Positions 25,175 to 35,655 are shown, counted from the first letter of the stretch. The stretch is DNA of 64,000 nt from Rhodobacter sp. (GCA_016704435.1 JADJAB010000006.1:220912-284911); one strand, 5' to 3'. The notes: a model not told the origin generated them from the sequence alone. Numbers and translations: made by a program.

Positions 25175-25963
25175 ATGTCCTGCCTGACCTGCCGCCGCCC
25201 CGTCGTGGGCATTATCGGCAACTCCTACGCGCTGAATGACCGCTACCCGGTGCATGCCGGGGGCACCATGAACTCGGACGCGGTGGCGGGGGTGGCGGGT
25301 TGCCTGCCGCTGATCGTGCCGGCCGATCCGCGCTATGTCTCGGTCGAGGATCTGCTGGAACTGTGCGACGGCTTCCTGCTGACCGGCGGACGGCCCAATG
25401 TGCACCCATCGGAATATGGCGCGGCCGAGACCGCGGCACATGGCGATTTCGACCGCTGCCGCGATGCGATAACGCTGCCCCTGGTGCGCGCATGCGTCGA
25501 ACGCGGACAGCCCTTCTTCGGCATCTGCCGCGGCTTTCAGGAGGTGAACGTGGCGATGGGCGGCACCCTGCACCCCGAGATCCGCGACCTGCCGGGCCGG
25601 ATGAACCACCGCATGCCGCCCGACGCCGAATTGGAGGAACAGTTCGCCCTGCGCCACCCGGTGCATTTCACGCCCGGCGGGGTGTTCCACCAGCTGCTGG
25701 GCGCGGTGGAGGTGATGACCAACACGCTGCACGGCCAGGGCATCGACAGGCCCGGTGCGCGGATCGTGATCGACGGCCGCGCCCCCGATGGCACGCCCGA
25801 GGCGGTCTATATCAAGGACGCGCCGGGCTTCACGCTGTCGGTGCAGTGGCACCCGGAATGGCGGGCCGGCGAAGATCCGGTATCGCGGCCTTTGTTCCAG
25901 GCCTTCGGCCAGGCCTGTGCCGACTGGGCGGCGGGCCAGCGCAAGCGGCTTGCGGCCGAATAG
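25175..25963 (+). CDS. gamma-glutamyl-gamma-aminobutyrate hydrolase-like class I amidotransferase (peptidase C26)
   Basis: The protein has 262 residues with the glutamine-amidotransferase fold. The nucleophile is Cys118 in FFGICRGFQEVNVAMGG, and the catalytic His226 and Glu228 lie in SVQWHPEW. This matches PuuD-type enzymes that hydrolyse gamma-glutamyl-GABA in putrescine breakdown. No other puu genes are in the neighbourhood, so the true substrate is open. Confidence 0.85.
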   Translation: MSCLTCRRPVVGIIGNSYALNDRYPVHAGGTMNSDAVAGVAGCLPLIVPADPRYVSVEDLLELCDGFLLTGGRPNVHPSEYGAAETAAHGDFDRCRDAITLPLVRACVERGQPFFGICRGFQEVNVAMGGTLHPEIRDLPGRMNHRMPPDAELEEQFALRHPVHFTPGGVFHQLLGAVEVMTNTLHGQGIDRPGARIVIDGRAPDGTPEAVYIKDAPGFTLSVQWHPEWRAGEDPVSRPLFQAFGQACADWAAGQRKRLAAE

Positions 25964-25980
25964 GCGCCCGGCGGGCATCG

Positions 25981-26027
25981 CGCAAACGCAAAGGGCCGCC
26001 CGGCGAGGGGCGGCCCTTCGGTTTGCG
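25981..26027. terminator. bidirectional terminator between convergent genes
   Basis: A two-tier hairpin: outer stem CGCAAAC / GTTTGCG and inner stem AAGGGCCGCC / GGCGGCCCTT. It sits between the amidohydrolase-like gene and the convergent L,D-transpeptidase. Confidence 0.75.
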
Positions 26028-26040
26028 TGACTGGAAGGCC

Positions 26041-27027
26041 TCAGCCCTGCGGGCAGACACCATCCACCAGCGGCACGGCGCAGGCAGGTTCGGGCTCGGC
26101 CGGGGCAACGGCGGGCGCAGGCGTGGGTGCAACGACCGGCGCCACGGCGGGCGCGACGACTGCGGCCGGGACGGGCAGGCCGGTGCCGGGGCCACCGGCG
26201 ATCGTCGGCGGCGGCAGCACCACCAGCGGCGGCGGCGCGACCGGGGCCGCGACCGGCGCGGGCACGGGCTTTTTCTTCACCGCAGGCGGCTTGGGGATCG
26301 ACAGGCCGTTCGGCATCTCGCCCGCGGCGGTCAGCACGATCACCTTTTCGCCGCCCTTGATGCGCTCATACAGGTCCATCACGTCCTGGTTGATCATCCG
26401 GATGCAGCCCGACGAGGCATTGCGGCCGATCGACTTCCATTCCGGCGTGCCGTGGATGCGGTAGCCGTAATCGACGCCGTTCGAGGTCAGGTAGATCGCC
26501 CGCGCGCCCAAGGGGTTGCTGGGGCCGCCGGGCTGGCCGTTTTCCCATTTCGACAGTTCGGGCTTGCGCTCGATCATTTCTTTCGGCGGGGTCCAGGTCG
26601 GCCAGGTCTTCTTCTCGGCCACGATGGCCTCGCCCGACCACTGGAAACCGGCCTTGCCCACGGCAATGCCGTAGCGCAGGGCCTTGTTCTTGCCCATGAC
26701 GTAGTAGAGGACCTTCTGGTTCGGGTCGATGATGATGGTCCCCGGCGCCTGATCGGTGGTGTATTGCACGACCTGGCGACGGTAGGGCTCGGGGATCTCC
26801 TCGACCGGCAGGGCGGGCACGGTATAGGTGCCGTCGGACTTGGCGACATAGACGTTGTCTTCCGGCTTCGGCAGCGGCGGGCCTTCGGCGGCGGCACCCG
26901 GCGTTCCGGCGGGTTGGCCGGTCAGCGGATCGACGCAGCCCGAAAGCGCCAGCGCCGCCGCAAGGGCCAGCGCCGGGGCCGCAAGGCAGGTGGCTTTGGT
27001 CAGAAAGGTCTTGCCGAAAAGGAACAT
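26041..27027 (-). CDS. L,D-transpeptidase (YkuD family) lipoprotein
   Basis: The protein has 328 residues. A hydrophobic leader ends in a lipobox (LALSGC, Cys31), so it is probably a lipoprotein. The YkuD domain spans about residues 95-235 with the catalytic motif HGTPEWKSIGRNASSGCIRM (nucleophile Cys208). These enzymes form 3-3 peptidoglycan cross-links or attach proteins to the wall. The last 85 residues are an Ala/Pro/Val-rich, low-complexity tail ending in a short Cys-containing segment, likely periplasm-spanning or disordered. Confidence 0.92.
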   Translation of the reverse strand: MFLFGKTFLTKATCLAAPALALAAALALSGCVDPLTGQPAGTPGAAAEGPPLPKPEDNVYVAKSDGTYTVPALPVEEIPEPYRRQVVQYTTDQAPGTIIIDPNQKVLYYVMGKNKALRYGIAVGKAGFQWSGEAIVAEKKTWPTWTPPKEMIERKPELSKWENGQPGGPSNPLGARAIYLTSNGVDYGYRIHGTPEWKSIGRNASSGCIRMINQDVMDLYERIKGGEKVIVLTAAGEMPNGLSIPKPPAVKKKPVPAPVAAPVAPPPLVVLPPPTIAGGPGTGLPVPAAVVAPAVAPVVAPTPAPAVAPAEPEPACAVPLVDGVCPQG

Positions 27028-27181
27028 GCGAAGCTCATCTGTTTTGTTCCGGGCGCAAAGCCCCCGGATTCTATCGCGGCGAGACTAGCCGAGGTCGCCG
27101 CAAGCGTCAAACCGCCTCAGTCGGCGAAGGCGGTCTGGCGCCCCGAGATGACGGCTTCGTGAAGCCGCGCCGGGCCCGCAC

Positions 27182-28018
27182 CTAAAGCGCGGTGCGCAGC
27201 GACCAGAGTTCGGGGAAAAGCTGCACGTCGAGCATGCGCTTGAGATAGGCGATGCCCGAGGTGCCGCCGGTGCCGCGCTTGAAGCCGATCACCCGTTCCA
27301 CCGTGGTGACGTGGTTGAAGCGCCAGCGGCGGAAGTAATCCTCGAAATCCACCAGCTTTTCGGCCAGCTCATAGGCCTCCCAATGGGCTTGCGGGTCACG
27401 GTAGACCTGCGCCCAGAGCGCCTGCACGCCCTCGTCGAAGGCCCAGGGCGCCGAGAGGTCGCGGCTGAGGACATGGGAGGGGACGGGCAGGCCCAGCCGG
27501 TGCAACAGCCGCAGCGCCTCGTCATAAAGGCTGGGGCGGGCGAGTTCGGCCATCAGCCGTTCGGTCAGGTCGGCGCGGTGAGCGTGCGGCGCCAGCATGG
27601 CCAGGTTGCGGTTGCCGACGGCGAATTCGATCAGCCGGTATTGCCAGGACTGAAAGCCGGAGGATTGGCCGAGGCTTTCGCGGAAGGTGGTGTAGTCGGC
27701 GGGCGTCATGGTGCGCAGCACGTCCCAGGCGTTGTTCAGCTGCTCCATGATCCGCGAGATGCGGGCCAGCATCTTGAACGCCTCGCGCGGGCGGTCGGCG
27801 GCAACCATCCGGCGGGCGGCATCCAGCTCGTGCAGCGCCAGCCGCATCCACAGCTCGGATGTCTGGTGCTGGATGATGAACAGCATCTCGTCATGCGCCT
27901 CGGTCAGCGGGCGCTGGGCAGTCAGGATCTGGTCGATGGCAAGGTAATCGCCGTAGGACATGCGGCCATCGAACGACATCTGGGCGCCATCGGCGGCGGG
28001 ATCGGGAAGGTGACTCAT
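27182..28018 (-). CDS. kynA: tryptophan 2,3-dioxygenase
   Basis: A haem enzyme that opens the indole ring of tryptophan to N-formylkynurenine, the first step of the kynurenine pathway. 278 residues, normal for the bacterial type. Family motifs are YGDYLAIDQIL, FIIQHQTSELWMRLALHEL, GQSSGFQSWQYRLIEF and the C-terminal KRGTGGTSGIAYLK. It lies on the same strand as kynU and the GH5 gene, 125 bases after GH5. Confidence 0.95.
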   Translation of the reverse strand: MSHLPDPAADGAQMSFDGRMSYGDYLAIDQILTAQRPLTEAHDEMLFIIQHQTSELWMRLALHELDAARRMVAADRPREAFKMLARISRIMEQLNNAWDVLRTMTPADYTTFRESLGQSSGFQSWQYRLIEFAVGNRNLAMLAPHAHRADLTERLMAELARPSLYDEALRLLHRLGLPVPSHVLSRDLSAPWAFDEGVQALWAQVYRDPQAHWEAYELAEKLVDFEDYFRRWRFNHVTTVERVIGFKRGTGGTSGIAYLKRMLDVQLFPELWSLRTAL

Positions 28019-28143
28019 CGGGGTTCTCCTTGAATATGAAGGTTTTCAGCCGAGAGGTCGATGTGCTGTCTGAAGAGTGGAGGTGGGCCCGATACACCGC
28101 CATCTTGCGATCCAGGCGGCCGGGCGGCAGAGTGGCGGCAGGT

Positions 28144-29371
28144 TCAGCATGTCAGGCCCAGCGCTGCGCAGGTCCCCGGCGCAAGAGCACGCCGGGCATC
28201 ATCCTCGGCAACGCCGAAGGATCCGGTCCAGACCCAGACCGCCCAGCCGATCCCGGCAGTTTCCGCGGCGCGACGCTTGTCTTCCAGAAAGGCGTCGCGG
28301 GCCGATGTGTTGAAGCGGACACCATGGAAATCTCCGCGCATCGCGCCGAACTCGCCCAGAATCAGGCGGCCCTGGGGGATGCCATGCCGGTCAGCCCAGG
28401 CGGCGGCTTCTGCCACTTCGGCCCCGACCGCGTCACGGCCAGCCCGGCGATAGTCGGCCATGGCTTTGGCCAGAACCTCGGGCGTCATGTCGGTTGCCCC
28501 TGCGGCCACTGCACGTGCCACGGCCTCGGCCACCAAACGCGCGGCCAGTGCATCGTCAATCGTTTCGGGCGAATAGGGCAAGCCGCTGAAATGGGCATTC
28601 GGGCCGGCCGACCAGAGGGCGGCCTGATGGGTGAACAGGAACGGGTCGTAGGAATGAAAGCTCCACAGCACATTGGCGTCGAACCGGGCGGGGTCGACCA
28701 CGGTCAGCCCCGGCACTCCGCCCCAGCACGCGCCCGAAAGGATCAGCGGCAGATCCGGCGCGGCGCTAGGGGCGGCCCGATAGAGACGGGTCAGTTGGTC
28801 GGGCCAGGTCATCGGGCCCGCCCCTTGCGCAATCGCGTCGCAATCCCCGGTCGGCTCGTTCAAGACCTCAAGTGCCGTGCGGTCGGGGTCCATCCCGTTC
28901 AGCGCCGTGGCAACCTTGCCCACCAGCGCGACAAGTGCCGCAAATAGTGCAGCGTCGCTGACGATGCTGTCGGTGCCCCAGGACTCCCCCGCGCGCGGGA
29001 TCGAGTGCATGTCGACGATGACCTTGAGGCCGGTCGACTGGACCAGTGCGGCGCCTTCGACGATCTGGGCGATCAGGGCGTCTTGCCGCGGGCCGGGGCC
29101 AAGGCGCAAGAGCGGGGCGGGGTCCATCGGCAGGCGGACGAAGTCGAACCCCATGGGGGCGAGGGCGGCGATGCCTTCCAGGCGAGGCGTTGTGCCGCCA
29201 GTCAGGATATTGATCCAGAAATCCGGGGGTTGTGACCATCTGTTCAGTCGTCAACCAGTCTGTCCAGATCTCGAAGTTCAGACCGTGCCGGGGGGCAAAG
29301 CGATCGGCGGAGGTTTCGGCCTGCACCGGAGAGCCCAGCAAGAGCGCCCAGATCGCCAGTGCATGTCGCAT
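28144..29371 (-). CDS. exported glycoside hydrolase family 5 (cellulase-like), frameshifted
   Basis: The N-terminal frame gives a signal peptide (MRHALAIWALLLGSPVQA) and RHGLNFEIWTDWL. The rest of the catalytic barrel continues in another frame from EGIAALAPMGFDFVRLPMD. One extra base near 29180-29195 separates them; without it the protein has 408 residues. GH5 residues are clear: the acid/base glutamate in EVLNEPTGD, the nucleophile glutamate in LILGEFGAMRGD, and VWVWTGSFGV near the end. It would cut beta-glucans outside the cytoplasm. Its start overlaps the kynU stop (TGATG), an unexpected neighbour for a polysaccharide hydrolase. Confidence 0.8.
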
Positions 29372-30567
29372 CACGTTACCTTGGTGCGAGTCTTGTACTC
29401 TGGCCGGTCCCAGCTGCCTGAGGCCATGATCCGCGCCAGGATCGCGGCGGCGCGGTCGACCTCCGCTTCGCCGATATAAAGCGGGGTGAAGCCGAAGCGC
29501 AGGATGTCGGGCGCGCGGAAATCGCCGATCACGCCTTCGGCAATCAGGGCCTGCATGATCGCATAGCCTTCGACGTGGCGGAAGCTGACCTGGCTGCCGC
29601 GCGATGCGTGGCCGCGCGGGGTGGCCAGGCGCAGCATCGGGCAGGCGGCTTCGACTGCGGCGATGAAGCGGTCCTGCAGCGCCAGCGAGACGGCGCGCAG
29701 GTCGTCCAGATCGACGCCCTGCCAGATGTCCAGCGCCGCATCCAGCGCGGCCAATTGCAGGATCGGCGGGGTGCCGACGCGCATCCGCTCGATCCCGGTG
29801 CCGGGGCGGTAATCGAGGTCGAAGGCAAAGGGCGCCTCATGGCCCAGCCAGCCCGACAGCGCCGGACGGGTGCGCTCGTGATGGCGCGGGGCGACATAGA
29901 TGAAGGCCGGGCCGCCGGGGCCGGAGTTGAGGTATTTGTAGGTGCAGCCGATGGCAAAATCGGCCTTGGCCGCGGCCAGATGAACCGGGAAGGCGCCGGC
30001 CGAATGGGCCAGATCCCAGACCGTCACCGCGCCCCTGGCATGAGCCAGCGCCGTCAGCGCGGCCATGTCGTGACGCCGTCCGGTGCGGTAGTCGACTTCG
30101 GTCAGCATCGTCACGGCGACGGTGTCGTCGATGGCATCGGCCACATCCTCGGGCGCCACGGTCTTCAACGCATAGCCCTGGCCCAGAGTGCGGCAAAGCC
30201 CTTCGGCCATATAGAGATCGGAGGGGAAGTTGCCGGTATCGGACAGGATCACCCGGCGTTTCGGAGTCATCTCCAGCGCCGAAGCCAGCGCCTGATAGAC
30301 CTTGATCGACAGCGTGTCGCCCATCACCACGCTGCCGGGTTCGGCCCCGATCAGCCCGGCGATGCGGTCGCCGATGCGGGCCGGCGCGTCCATCCATCCG
30401 GCCTTGTTCCAACCTCGGATCAGCAGACCGCCCCATTCCTCGGACACCGTGCGGGCGACCCGCGCCGCCGCCGCCTTCGGCAGCGGGCCCAGCGAGTTGC
30501 CGTCCAGATAGATCAGGCCCGCGGGCAGATCGAACATCGCCTTCGTGGCGTTGAAATCCGTGGTCAT
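29371..30567 (-). CDS. kynU: kynureninase
   Basis: A PLP enzyme cleaving kynurenine to anthranilate and alanine. 398 residues; N-terminal IYLDGNSLGPLP, the phosphate-binding DTLSIKVYQAL, and the cofactor lysine Lys211 in GCTYKYLNSGPGGPAF. With kynA it channels tryptophan to anthranilate. kynB (formamidase) is not visible in the window. It is the first gene of the minus-strand set kynU-GH5-kynA. Confidence 0.95.
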   Translation of the reverse strand: MTTDFNATKAMFDLPAGLIYLDGNSLGPLPKAAAARVARTVSEEWGGLLIRGWNKAGWMDAPARIGDRIAGLIGAEPGSVVMGDTLSIKVYQALASALEMTPKRRVILSDTGNFPSDLYMAEGLCRTLGQGYALKTVAPEDVADAIDDTVAVTMLTEVDYRTGRRHDMAALTALAHARGAVTVWDLAHSAGAFPVHLAAAKADFAIGCTYKYLNSGPGGPAFIYVAPRHHERTRPALSGWLGHEAPFAFDLDYRPGTGIERMRVGTPPILQLAALDAALDIWQGVDLDDLRAVSLALQDRFIAAVEAACPMLRLATPRGHASRGSQVSFRHVEGYAIMQALIAEGVIGDFRAPDILRFGFTPLYIGEAEVDRAAAILARIMASGSWDRPEYKTRTKVT

Positions 30568-30756
30568 CGTGGTCTCCCTTCGCGCCCATCTGACGCCGCG
30601 CGCCGCTGTCCCGCAATAGGTGATCTGGTAAAAATTTCAAGCTTGAAACGCTTTTCGCCGCAGCACTGGCGGTTTTCGTCGGGAAATCCGCCGAATCCCT
30701 TGCCCTCTGCTGTCCGGCACGGGACAACAGGCAAAGCAAAGCGGAGGACAGCGCGG

Positions 30757-31242
30757 ATGAACGGGGCTCTGCCGGAAAGGGGATGGCTCTGGCTTGACTG
30801 GCCGCCGGTCTGGACGGCGGCGGGCGTGGTGCTGGCCTGGGCGGCATCCTGGCTGATGCCCTGGCGCATCCTTGGCGTGCCGGGGCGGGTTCTGGGCGTG
30901 GCGCTGGCGCTGACGGGGCTGGGGCTGATGCTGGCCGCCGTGCTGGAGATGACCAAGGCAAGGACCACCGTGGTTCCGCGGCGCCAGCCGGCGGCACTGG
31001 TCACCTCGGGAGTTTTCGAGTGGAGCCGCAACCCGATCTATCTCGGCGATCTGCTGATCGCAGCCGGCGCGGTGCTTTGGCTCCAGGTGCCTTGGCTGCT
31101 GCCGATGCTGGGCGTGCTGGCCTGGGTGTTGCGGACGCGCTTCATCGACGGCGAGGAGCAGCGCCTGACCGAAAGCTTCGGCGCGGAATTCACCCTTTGG
31201 GCGGCGCGCACCGGCCGCTGGTTCGGCCGCAAGCCGGTCTAA
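30757..31242 (+). CDS. isoprenylcysteine methyltransferase-like (ICMT/PEMT) membrane protein
   Basis: The protein has 161 residues with four hydrophobic segments. The C-terminal motif LVTSGVFEWSRNPIYLGDLLIAAG and the following RTRFIDGEEQRLTESFG are typical of the SAM-dependent membrane methyltransferases of the ICMT/PEMT superfamily. The start has GCGGAGGA upstream. The substrate is unknown. Divergent from kynU and upstream of pntA in the same direction. Confidence 0.85.
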   Translation: MNGALPERGWLWLDWPPVWTAAGVVLAWAASWLMPWRILGVPGRVLGVALALTGLGLMLAAVLEMTKARTTVVPRRQPAALVTSGVFEWSRNPIYLGDLLIAAGAVLWLQVPWLLPMLGVLAWVLRTRFIDGEEQRLTESFGAEFTLWAARTGRWFGRKPV

Positions 31243-31340
31243 GGTGCCGCAGGCCGGCATTCGGTTGTTGAAATATTGTTGCGCGATGATACAGGGGCGA
31301 CAGGCCTTGCGGCAACAGCGTCAGAACAGGGGAGACATCG

Positions 31341-32915
31341 GTGAAGATCGGAGCCTTGGCAGAGATTTTCGAGGGCGAGAACCGGGTGGCGATGACGCCG
31401 GAGTCCGCGCTGCAATTGCAGAAGCTGGGCCATGCCTGTTGCATCCAGGCCGGGGCCGGGGCGAAGGCAGGCTTCACCGATGACGCCTACAAGGCCGCGG
31501 GCGTCGAGGTTCTGAAGACTGTCAAGGCGGTGGTCGAGGCCGCCGAAGTGCTGGTCAAGGTGCGCGGCCCGGAAGAGAAAGAAGCCAAGGCGCTGCGCGA
31601 GGGCCAGACGCTGATTTCCTTCTTCTGGCCGGCGCAGAACGAGGCGCTGCTGAAGACGGTCGCAGACAAGGGCGCCACCGTCATCGCCATGGACATGGTG
31701 CCGCGGATTTCCCGCGCGCAGAAGATGGACGCGCTGTCGTCGATGGCCAACATCGCCGGCTATCGCGCGGTGATCGAGGCGGGCAACAACTTCGGCCGGT
31801 TCTTCACCGGCCAGGTGACGGCGGCGGGCAAGGTGCCGCCGGCCAAGGTGCTGGTGGTCGGCGCCGGCGTGGCGGGGCTGGCGGCGATTGGCACGTCCAC
31901 CAGCCTTGGCGCGATCACGCTGGCCTTCGACGTGCGGCCCGAAGTGGCCGAGCAGATCGAATCGATGGGGGCAGAGTTCGTCTATCTCGACTTTTCGGAA
32001 AGGGCGCAGGATGGCGCGGCGACCGGCGGATATGCGGCGCCCTCGTCGCCGGAGTTCCGCGAAGCGCAACTGAAGAAGTTCCGCGAACTGGCGCCGGAGG
32101 TCGATATCGTCATCACCACCGCACTGATCCCCGGCCGCCCGGCGCCGAAGCTGTGGACCGAGGATATGGTCAAGCTGATGAAGCGCGGCTCTGTCATCAT
32201 CGACCTTGCGGCCGAGCGCGGCGGCAACTGCGACCTGACGGTGCCGGATGAGAAGATCGTCACCGACAATGGCGTGACCATCGTCGGCTACACCGATTTC
32301 CCCAGCCGGATGGCGACCCAGGCGTCAACGCTTTATTCCAACAATATCCGTCACATGCTGACTGATCTTACACCAAAGAAAGACGGTGTGATCGACCACA
32401 ACATGGAAGATGACGTGATCCGCGGCGCCACCGTGGCGCATGGCGGCAAGGTCACCTTCCCGCCGCCGCCGCCCAAGGTGCAGGCGATTGCCACGCAAAA
32501 GCCGAAGGAAAGGGCCCGCGAGCTGACGGTGGAAGAGCGCCGCGCCAACGAGGTGGCAGCCTTCAAGGCGCAGACCCGCACCCAGGTCGGCCTGCTGGCC
32601 ATCGGCGGCGGGCTGTTGCTGCTGGCGGGGCTTTATGCGCCTGCAAGCTTCATGTCGCACTTCATCGTCTTCGTGCTGGCGGTCTATGTCGGCTTCCAGG
32701 TGATCTGGAACGTCAGCCACAGCCTGCACACGCCACTGATGGCGATCACCAACGCGATCTCGTCGATCATCATCCTGGGCGCGCTGTTGCAGATCGGCTC
32801 GGGCAACATCCTGGTCATCATCCTGGCTGCGGCCTCGATCCTGATGGCGGGCATCAACATCTTCGGCGGCTTCATGGTCACCCGGCGCATGCTGGCCATG
32901 TTCCAGAAGTCGTAG
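31341..32915 (+). CDS. pntA: NAD(P) transhydrogenase, alpha subunit
   Basis: Proton-translocating transhydrogenase makes NADPH from NADH at the expense of the proton gradient. PntA (524 residues, the fused type) holds the NAD-binding domain I, with GAGVAGLAAIGTSTSLGA, and four C-terminal membrane helices from about residue 420. Starts with GTG behind GGGGAG. pntB follows after 12 bases. Confidence 0.95.
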   Translation: MKIGALAEIFEGENRVAMTPESALQLQKLGHACCIQAGAGAKAGFTDDAYKAAGVEVLKTVKAVVEAAEVLVKVRGPEEKEAKALREGQTLISFFWPAQNEALLKTVADKGATVIAMDMVPRISRAQKMDALSSMANIAGYRAVIEAGNNFGRFFTGQVTAAGKVPPAKVLVVGAGVAGLAAIGTSTSLGAITLAFDVRPEVAEQIESMGAEFVYLDFSERAQDGAATGGYAAPSSPEFREAQLKKFRELAPEVDIVITTALIPGRPAPKLWTEDMVKLMKRGSVIIDLAAERGGNCDLTVPDEKIVTDNGVTIVGYTDFPSRMATQASTLYSNNIRHMLTDLTPKKDGVIDHNMEDDVIRGATVAHGGKVTFPPPPPKVQAIATQKPKERARELTVEERRANEVAAFKAQTRTQVGLLAIGGGLLLLAGLYAPASFMSHFIVFVLAVYVGFQVIWNVSHSLHTPLMAITNAISSIIILGALLQIGSGNILVIILAAASILMAGINIFGGFMVTRRMLAMFQKS

Positions 32916-32927
32916 GGGAGAAAGACA

Positions 32928-34360
32928 ATGCAATTCGGTTTCACAACAGCGGCCTATGTCGTCGCAGCGGTTCTCTTCATCCAATCCCTCGGCGGGCTTT
33001 CAGGCCAGGAAAGCGCCAAGCGCGCGGTCTGGTATGGCATCGTCGGCATGGCGCTGGCGGTGCTGGCCACGCTTTACGGGCCGGGGATAGGCAACTGGTA
33101 TGTCTCGGTGGTGATGATCGCCATTGGCGGCGCCATCGGCTGGGTCGTCGCGCAGCGGGTCCAGATGACCGAGATGCCGCAGCTGGTCGCGGCGATGCAC
33201 AGCCTTGTCGGTCTGGCGGCGGTCTTCATCGGCTACAATGCCCATCTCGAGGCCGCCAACGTCGCCGGGCTGGACGAGGCCGCAAGGGCTACGCTTGACG
33301 GCTTTGCCGCCGTGCTGGCGCACAAGACCCCGGTGGAACTGTCGATCCTGCGGATCGAGGTTTTCTTGGGCGTCTTCATCGGGGCTGTCACGTTCACCGG
33401 CTCGGTGGTTGCTTACGGCAAGCTGGCGGGCAAGGTCGACGGCAAGGCGAAAAAGCTGCCGGGCGGGCATCTGCTGAACGCAGGTTCTGCGCTGGGATCG
33501 CTGGTCCTGCTGGTGGTGTATCTGCAAAGCGGCTCGGTGCTGGCGCTGATCGGGATGACGCTTCTGGCCTTCTTCATCGGCTATCACCTGATCATGGGCA
33601 TCGGCGGGGCGGACATGCCGGTCGTGGTCTCGATGCTGAACAGCTATTCCGGCTGGGCGGCGGCGGCGATCGGCTTTTCGCTGTCGAACGACCTGCTGAT
33701 CGTCGTGGGCGCGCTGGTCGGCTCCTCCGGTGCGATCCTGTCCTACATCATGTGCAAGGCGATGAACCGGTCGTTCATCTCGGTCATCCTGGGCGGCTTT
33801 GGCGGCACCACGGGGCCCGGCGATGGAGGTGACGGGCGAGCAGATCGCCATCGACGCCGAAGGCGTGGCGGCGGCGCTGAACGACGCGGACAGGTCATCA
33901 TCATCCCCGGTTACGGCATGGCGGTGGCGCAGGCGCAGCAATCGGTCAGCGAACTGACCCGCAAGCTGCGCGCCAAGGGCAAGACGGTGCGCTTTGCCAT
34001 CCACCCGGTCGCGGGGCGGCTGCCGGGCCACATGAACGTGCTGCTGGCCGAGGCGAAGGTGCCCTACGACATCGTGCTGGAGATGGACGAGATCAACGAG
34101 GACTTCCCTCGACCGACGTTGCCATCGTCATCGGGTCGAACGACATCGTGAACCCGGCGGCACAGGAAGACCCCAACAGCCCCATCGCCGGGATGCCGGT
34201 GCTGGAATGCTGGAAGGCCAAGCAGGTGTTCGTGTCGAAGCGCGGGCAGGGCACCGGCTATTCCGGCATCGAGAACCCGCTGTTCTACAAGGACAACACC
34301 CGGATGTTCTACGGCGACGCGAAGAAATCGCTCGACGCGCTGCTGCCGATGATCGACTGA
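32928..34360 (+). CDS. pntB: NAD(P) transhydrogenase, beta subunit, with three indels
   Basis: PntB carries most of the membrane domain II and the NADP-binding domain III. The N-terminal 295 residues read cleanly through about nine helices. Then the frame breaks: one extra C at 33816-33818, one base missing at about 33891 (which restores VIIIPGYGMAVAQAQ) and one missing near 34106-34109 (after which GYSGIENPLFY and DAKKSLDALLPMID follow). Correcting them gives 477 residues, the normal length. Two compensating shifts 75 bases apart in a core enzyme point to sequence error. Confidence 0.88.
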
Positions 34361-34409
34361 TCCGGCCGGGGCGTTCCTGCAGCGCCCCCGGCCTTTACAG
34401 GAGCGGAAC

Positions 34410-35564
34410 ATGGCGCGCTTGCCACGCGGCGTGGTGGCCCTCGGGCTGGTCAGCCTGTGCATGGACATGTCGTCAGAGGCGATCCATGCCATCCTGCCGC
34501 TGTATCTGATCGGCACCCTGGGCGCGTCGGCCCTTGTTCTCGGCCTGATCGAGGGTCTGGGCGAGGCGACCGCCCAGGTCACCAAGCTGGCGTCCGGCTG
34601 GTTCAGTGACCGCATGGGCCGGCGCAAGCCGCTGGTGCTGCTGGGCTATGGCCTCGGCGGGCTGACCAAGCCGCTTTTCGCGCTGGCTCTGGGACCGGGG
34701 CTGGTGCTGGTGGCGCGGTTGCTTGATCGCGTCGGCAAGGGCATCCGCGGCGCCCCGAGAGATGCCCTTCTGGCCGACCTTGTGCCCGAGGCGCAGCGCG
34801 GCGCGGCCTTCGGCCTGCGCCAGTCGATGGATACCGTGGGGGCAATTCTCGGGCCGGCGCTGGCGCTGGCGGTGATGCTGCTGGGCGGCACGCCGCGGCT
34901 GGTTTTCGTGCTGGCCGTCGTGCCGGCCATGGCGGCGGTGGCGGTGCTGTGGCTGGCGGTCGAAGAACCGGCGCGGCCCGGCCCGGCGCCGCCACGGCCG
35001 CGGCTGGACTGGGCCGCGCTGCGGGAGATGGGGCGACCCTTCTGGGAAACCGTCGCGGCGGGCGCGGTGCTGACGCTGGCGCGGGTGAGCGAAGCCTTCC
35101 TGATCCTGCGCGCGACCGACGAGGGCCTGACCATCGCGCTGGCACCGCTGGTGCTGATCCTGTTCAACCTGGTCTACGCCGGCTCGGCCTGGCCTGCGGG
35201 CATGGTGTCGGACCGCATTGGCCGGCGCGGTCTGATCGCCACCGGCTTTGGCCTTCTGGTCGCGGCCGACGTGCTGCTGGCGCTGGACGGCGGGCCCCTG
35301 GTCGTCGCCATCGCAATTGCATTCTGGGGGTTGCACATGGGCCTGACGCAAAGCCTGCTCTCGGCCGAGATCGCCCGCCACGCCCCTGCCAGCGCCCGCG
35401 CCACGGCCTTTGGCCTGTTCAACCTGGTCACCGGAGTGGCGTTGCTGGCCGGCAATGCGGCGGCGGGGGGGCTGTGGCTTTGGGGCGGGGCCGCGGCCAC
35501 CTTCGGCGCCGGGGCGCTGATCGCCGCCGCGGGTCTGGCGCTGATCCTGCGCCGCGCCGGTTAG
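34410..35564 (+). CDS. MFS transporter
   Basis: The protein has 384 residues and twelve predicted membrane helices. Signature loops are GWFSDRMGRRKPLV between helices 2 and 3 and VSDRIGRRGLIATG in the second half, with VGKGIRGAPRDALLADLV after helix 4. The latter resembles the YfmO/YceL-like exporters, but no substrate can be named. 50 bases after pntB, with an AGGAG site. Confidence 0.85.
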   Translation: MARLPRGVVALGLVSLCMDMSSEAIHAILPLYLIGTLGASALVLGLIEGLGEATAQVTKLASGWFSDRMGRRKPLVLLGYGLGGLTKPLFALALGPGLVLVARLLDRVGKGIRGAPRDALLADLVPEAQRGAAFGLRQSMDTVGAILGPALALAVMLLGGTPRLVFVLAVVPAMAAVAVLWLAVEEPARPGPAPPRPRLDWAALREMGRPFWETVAAGAVLTLARVSEAFLILRATDEGLTIALAPLVLILFNLVYAGSAWPAGMVSDRIGRRGLIATGFGLLVAADVLLALDGGPLVVAIAIAFWGLHMGLTQSLLSAEIARHAPASARATAFGLFNLVTGVALLAGNAAAGGLWLWGGAAATFGAGALIAAAGLALILRRAG

Positions 35565-35655
35565 GAGACCTGCGGAGGAAATGCAACAGATCGGCGGTAT
35601 ACCCTTGCATTCAGGGAATTTTCTGGCCGAACCGCCGGATTGTCGCGCTAGGTCG

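Noticed and set aside
26041..27162. Long plus-strand open frames opposite the L,D-transpeptidase and kyn genes
   Set aside because: High-GC antisense shadow frames with Arg/Gly-rich translations and no family resemblance.
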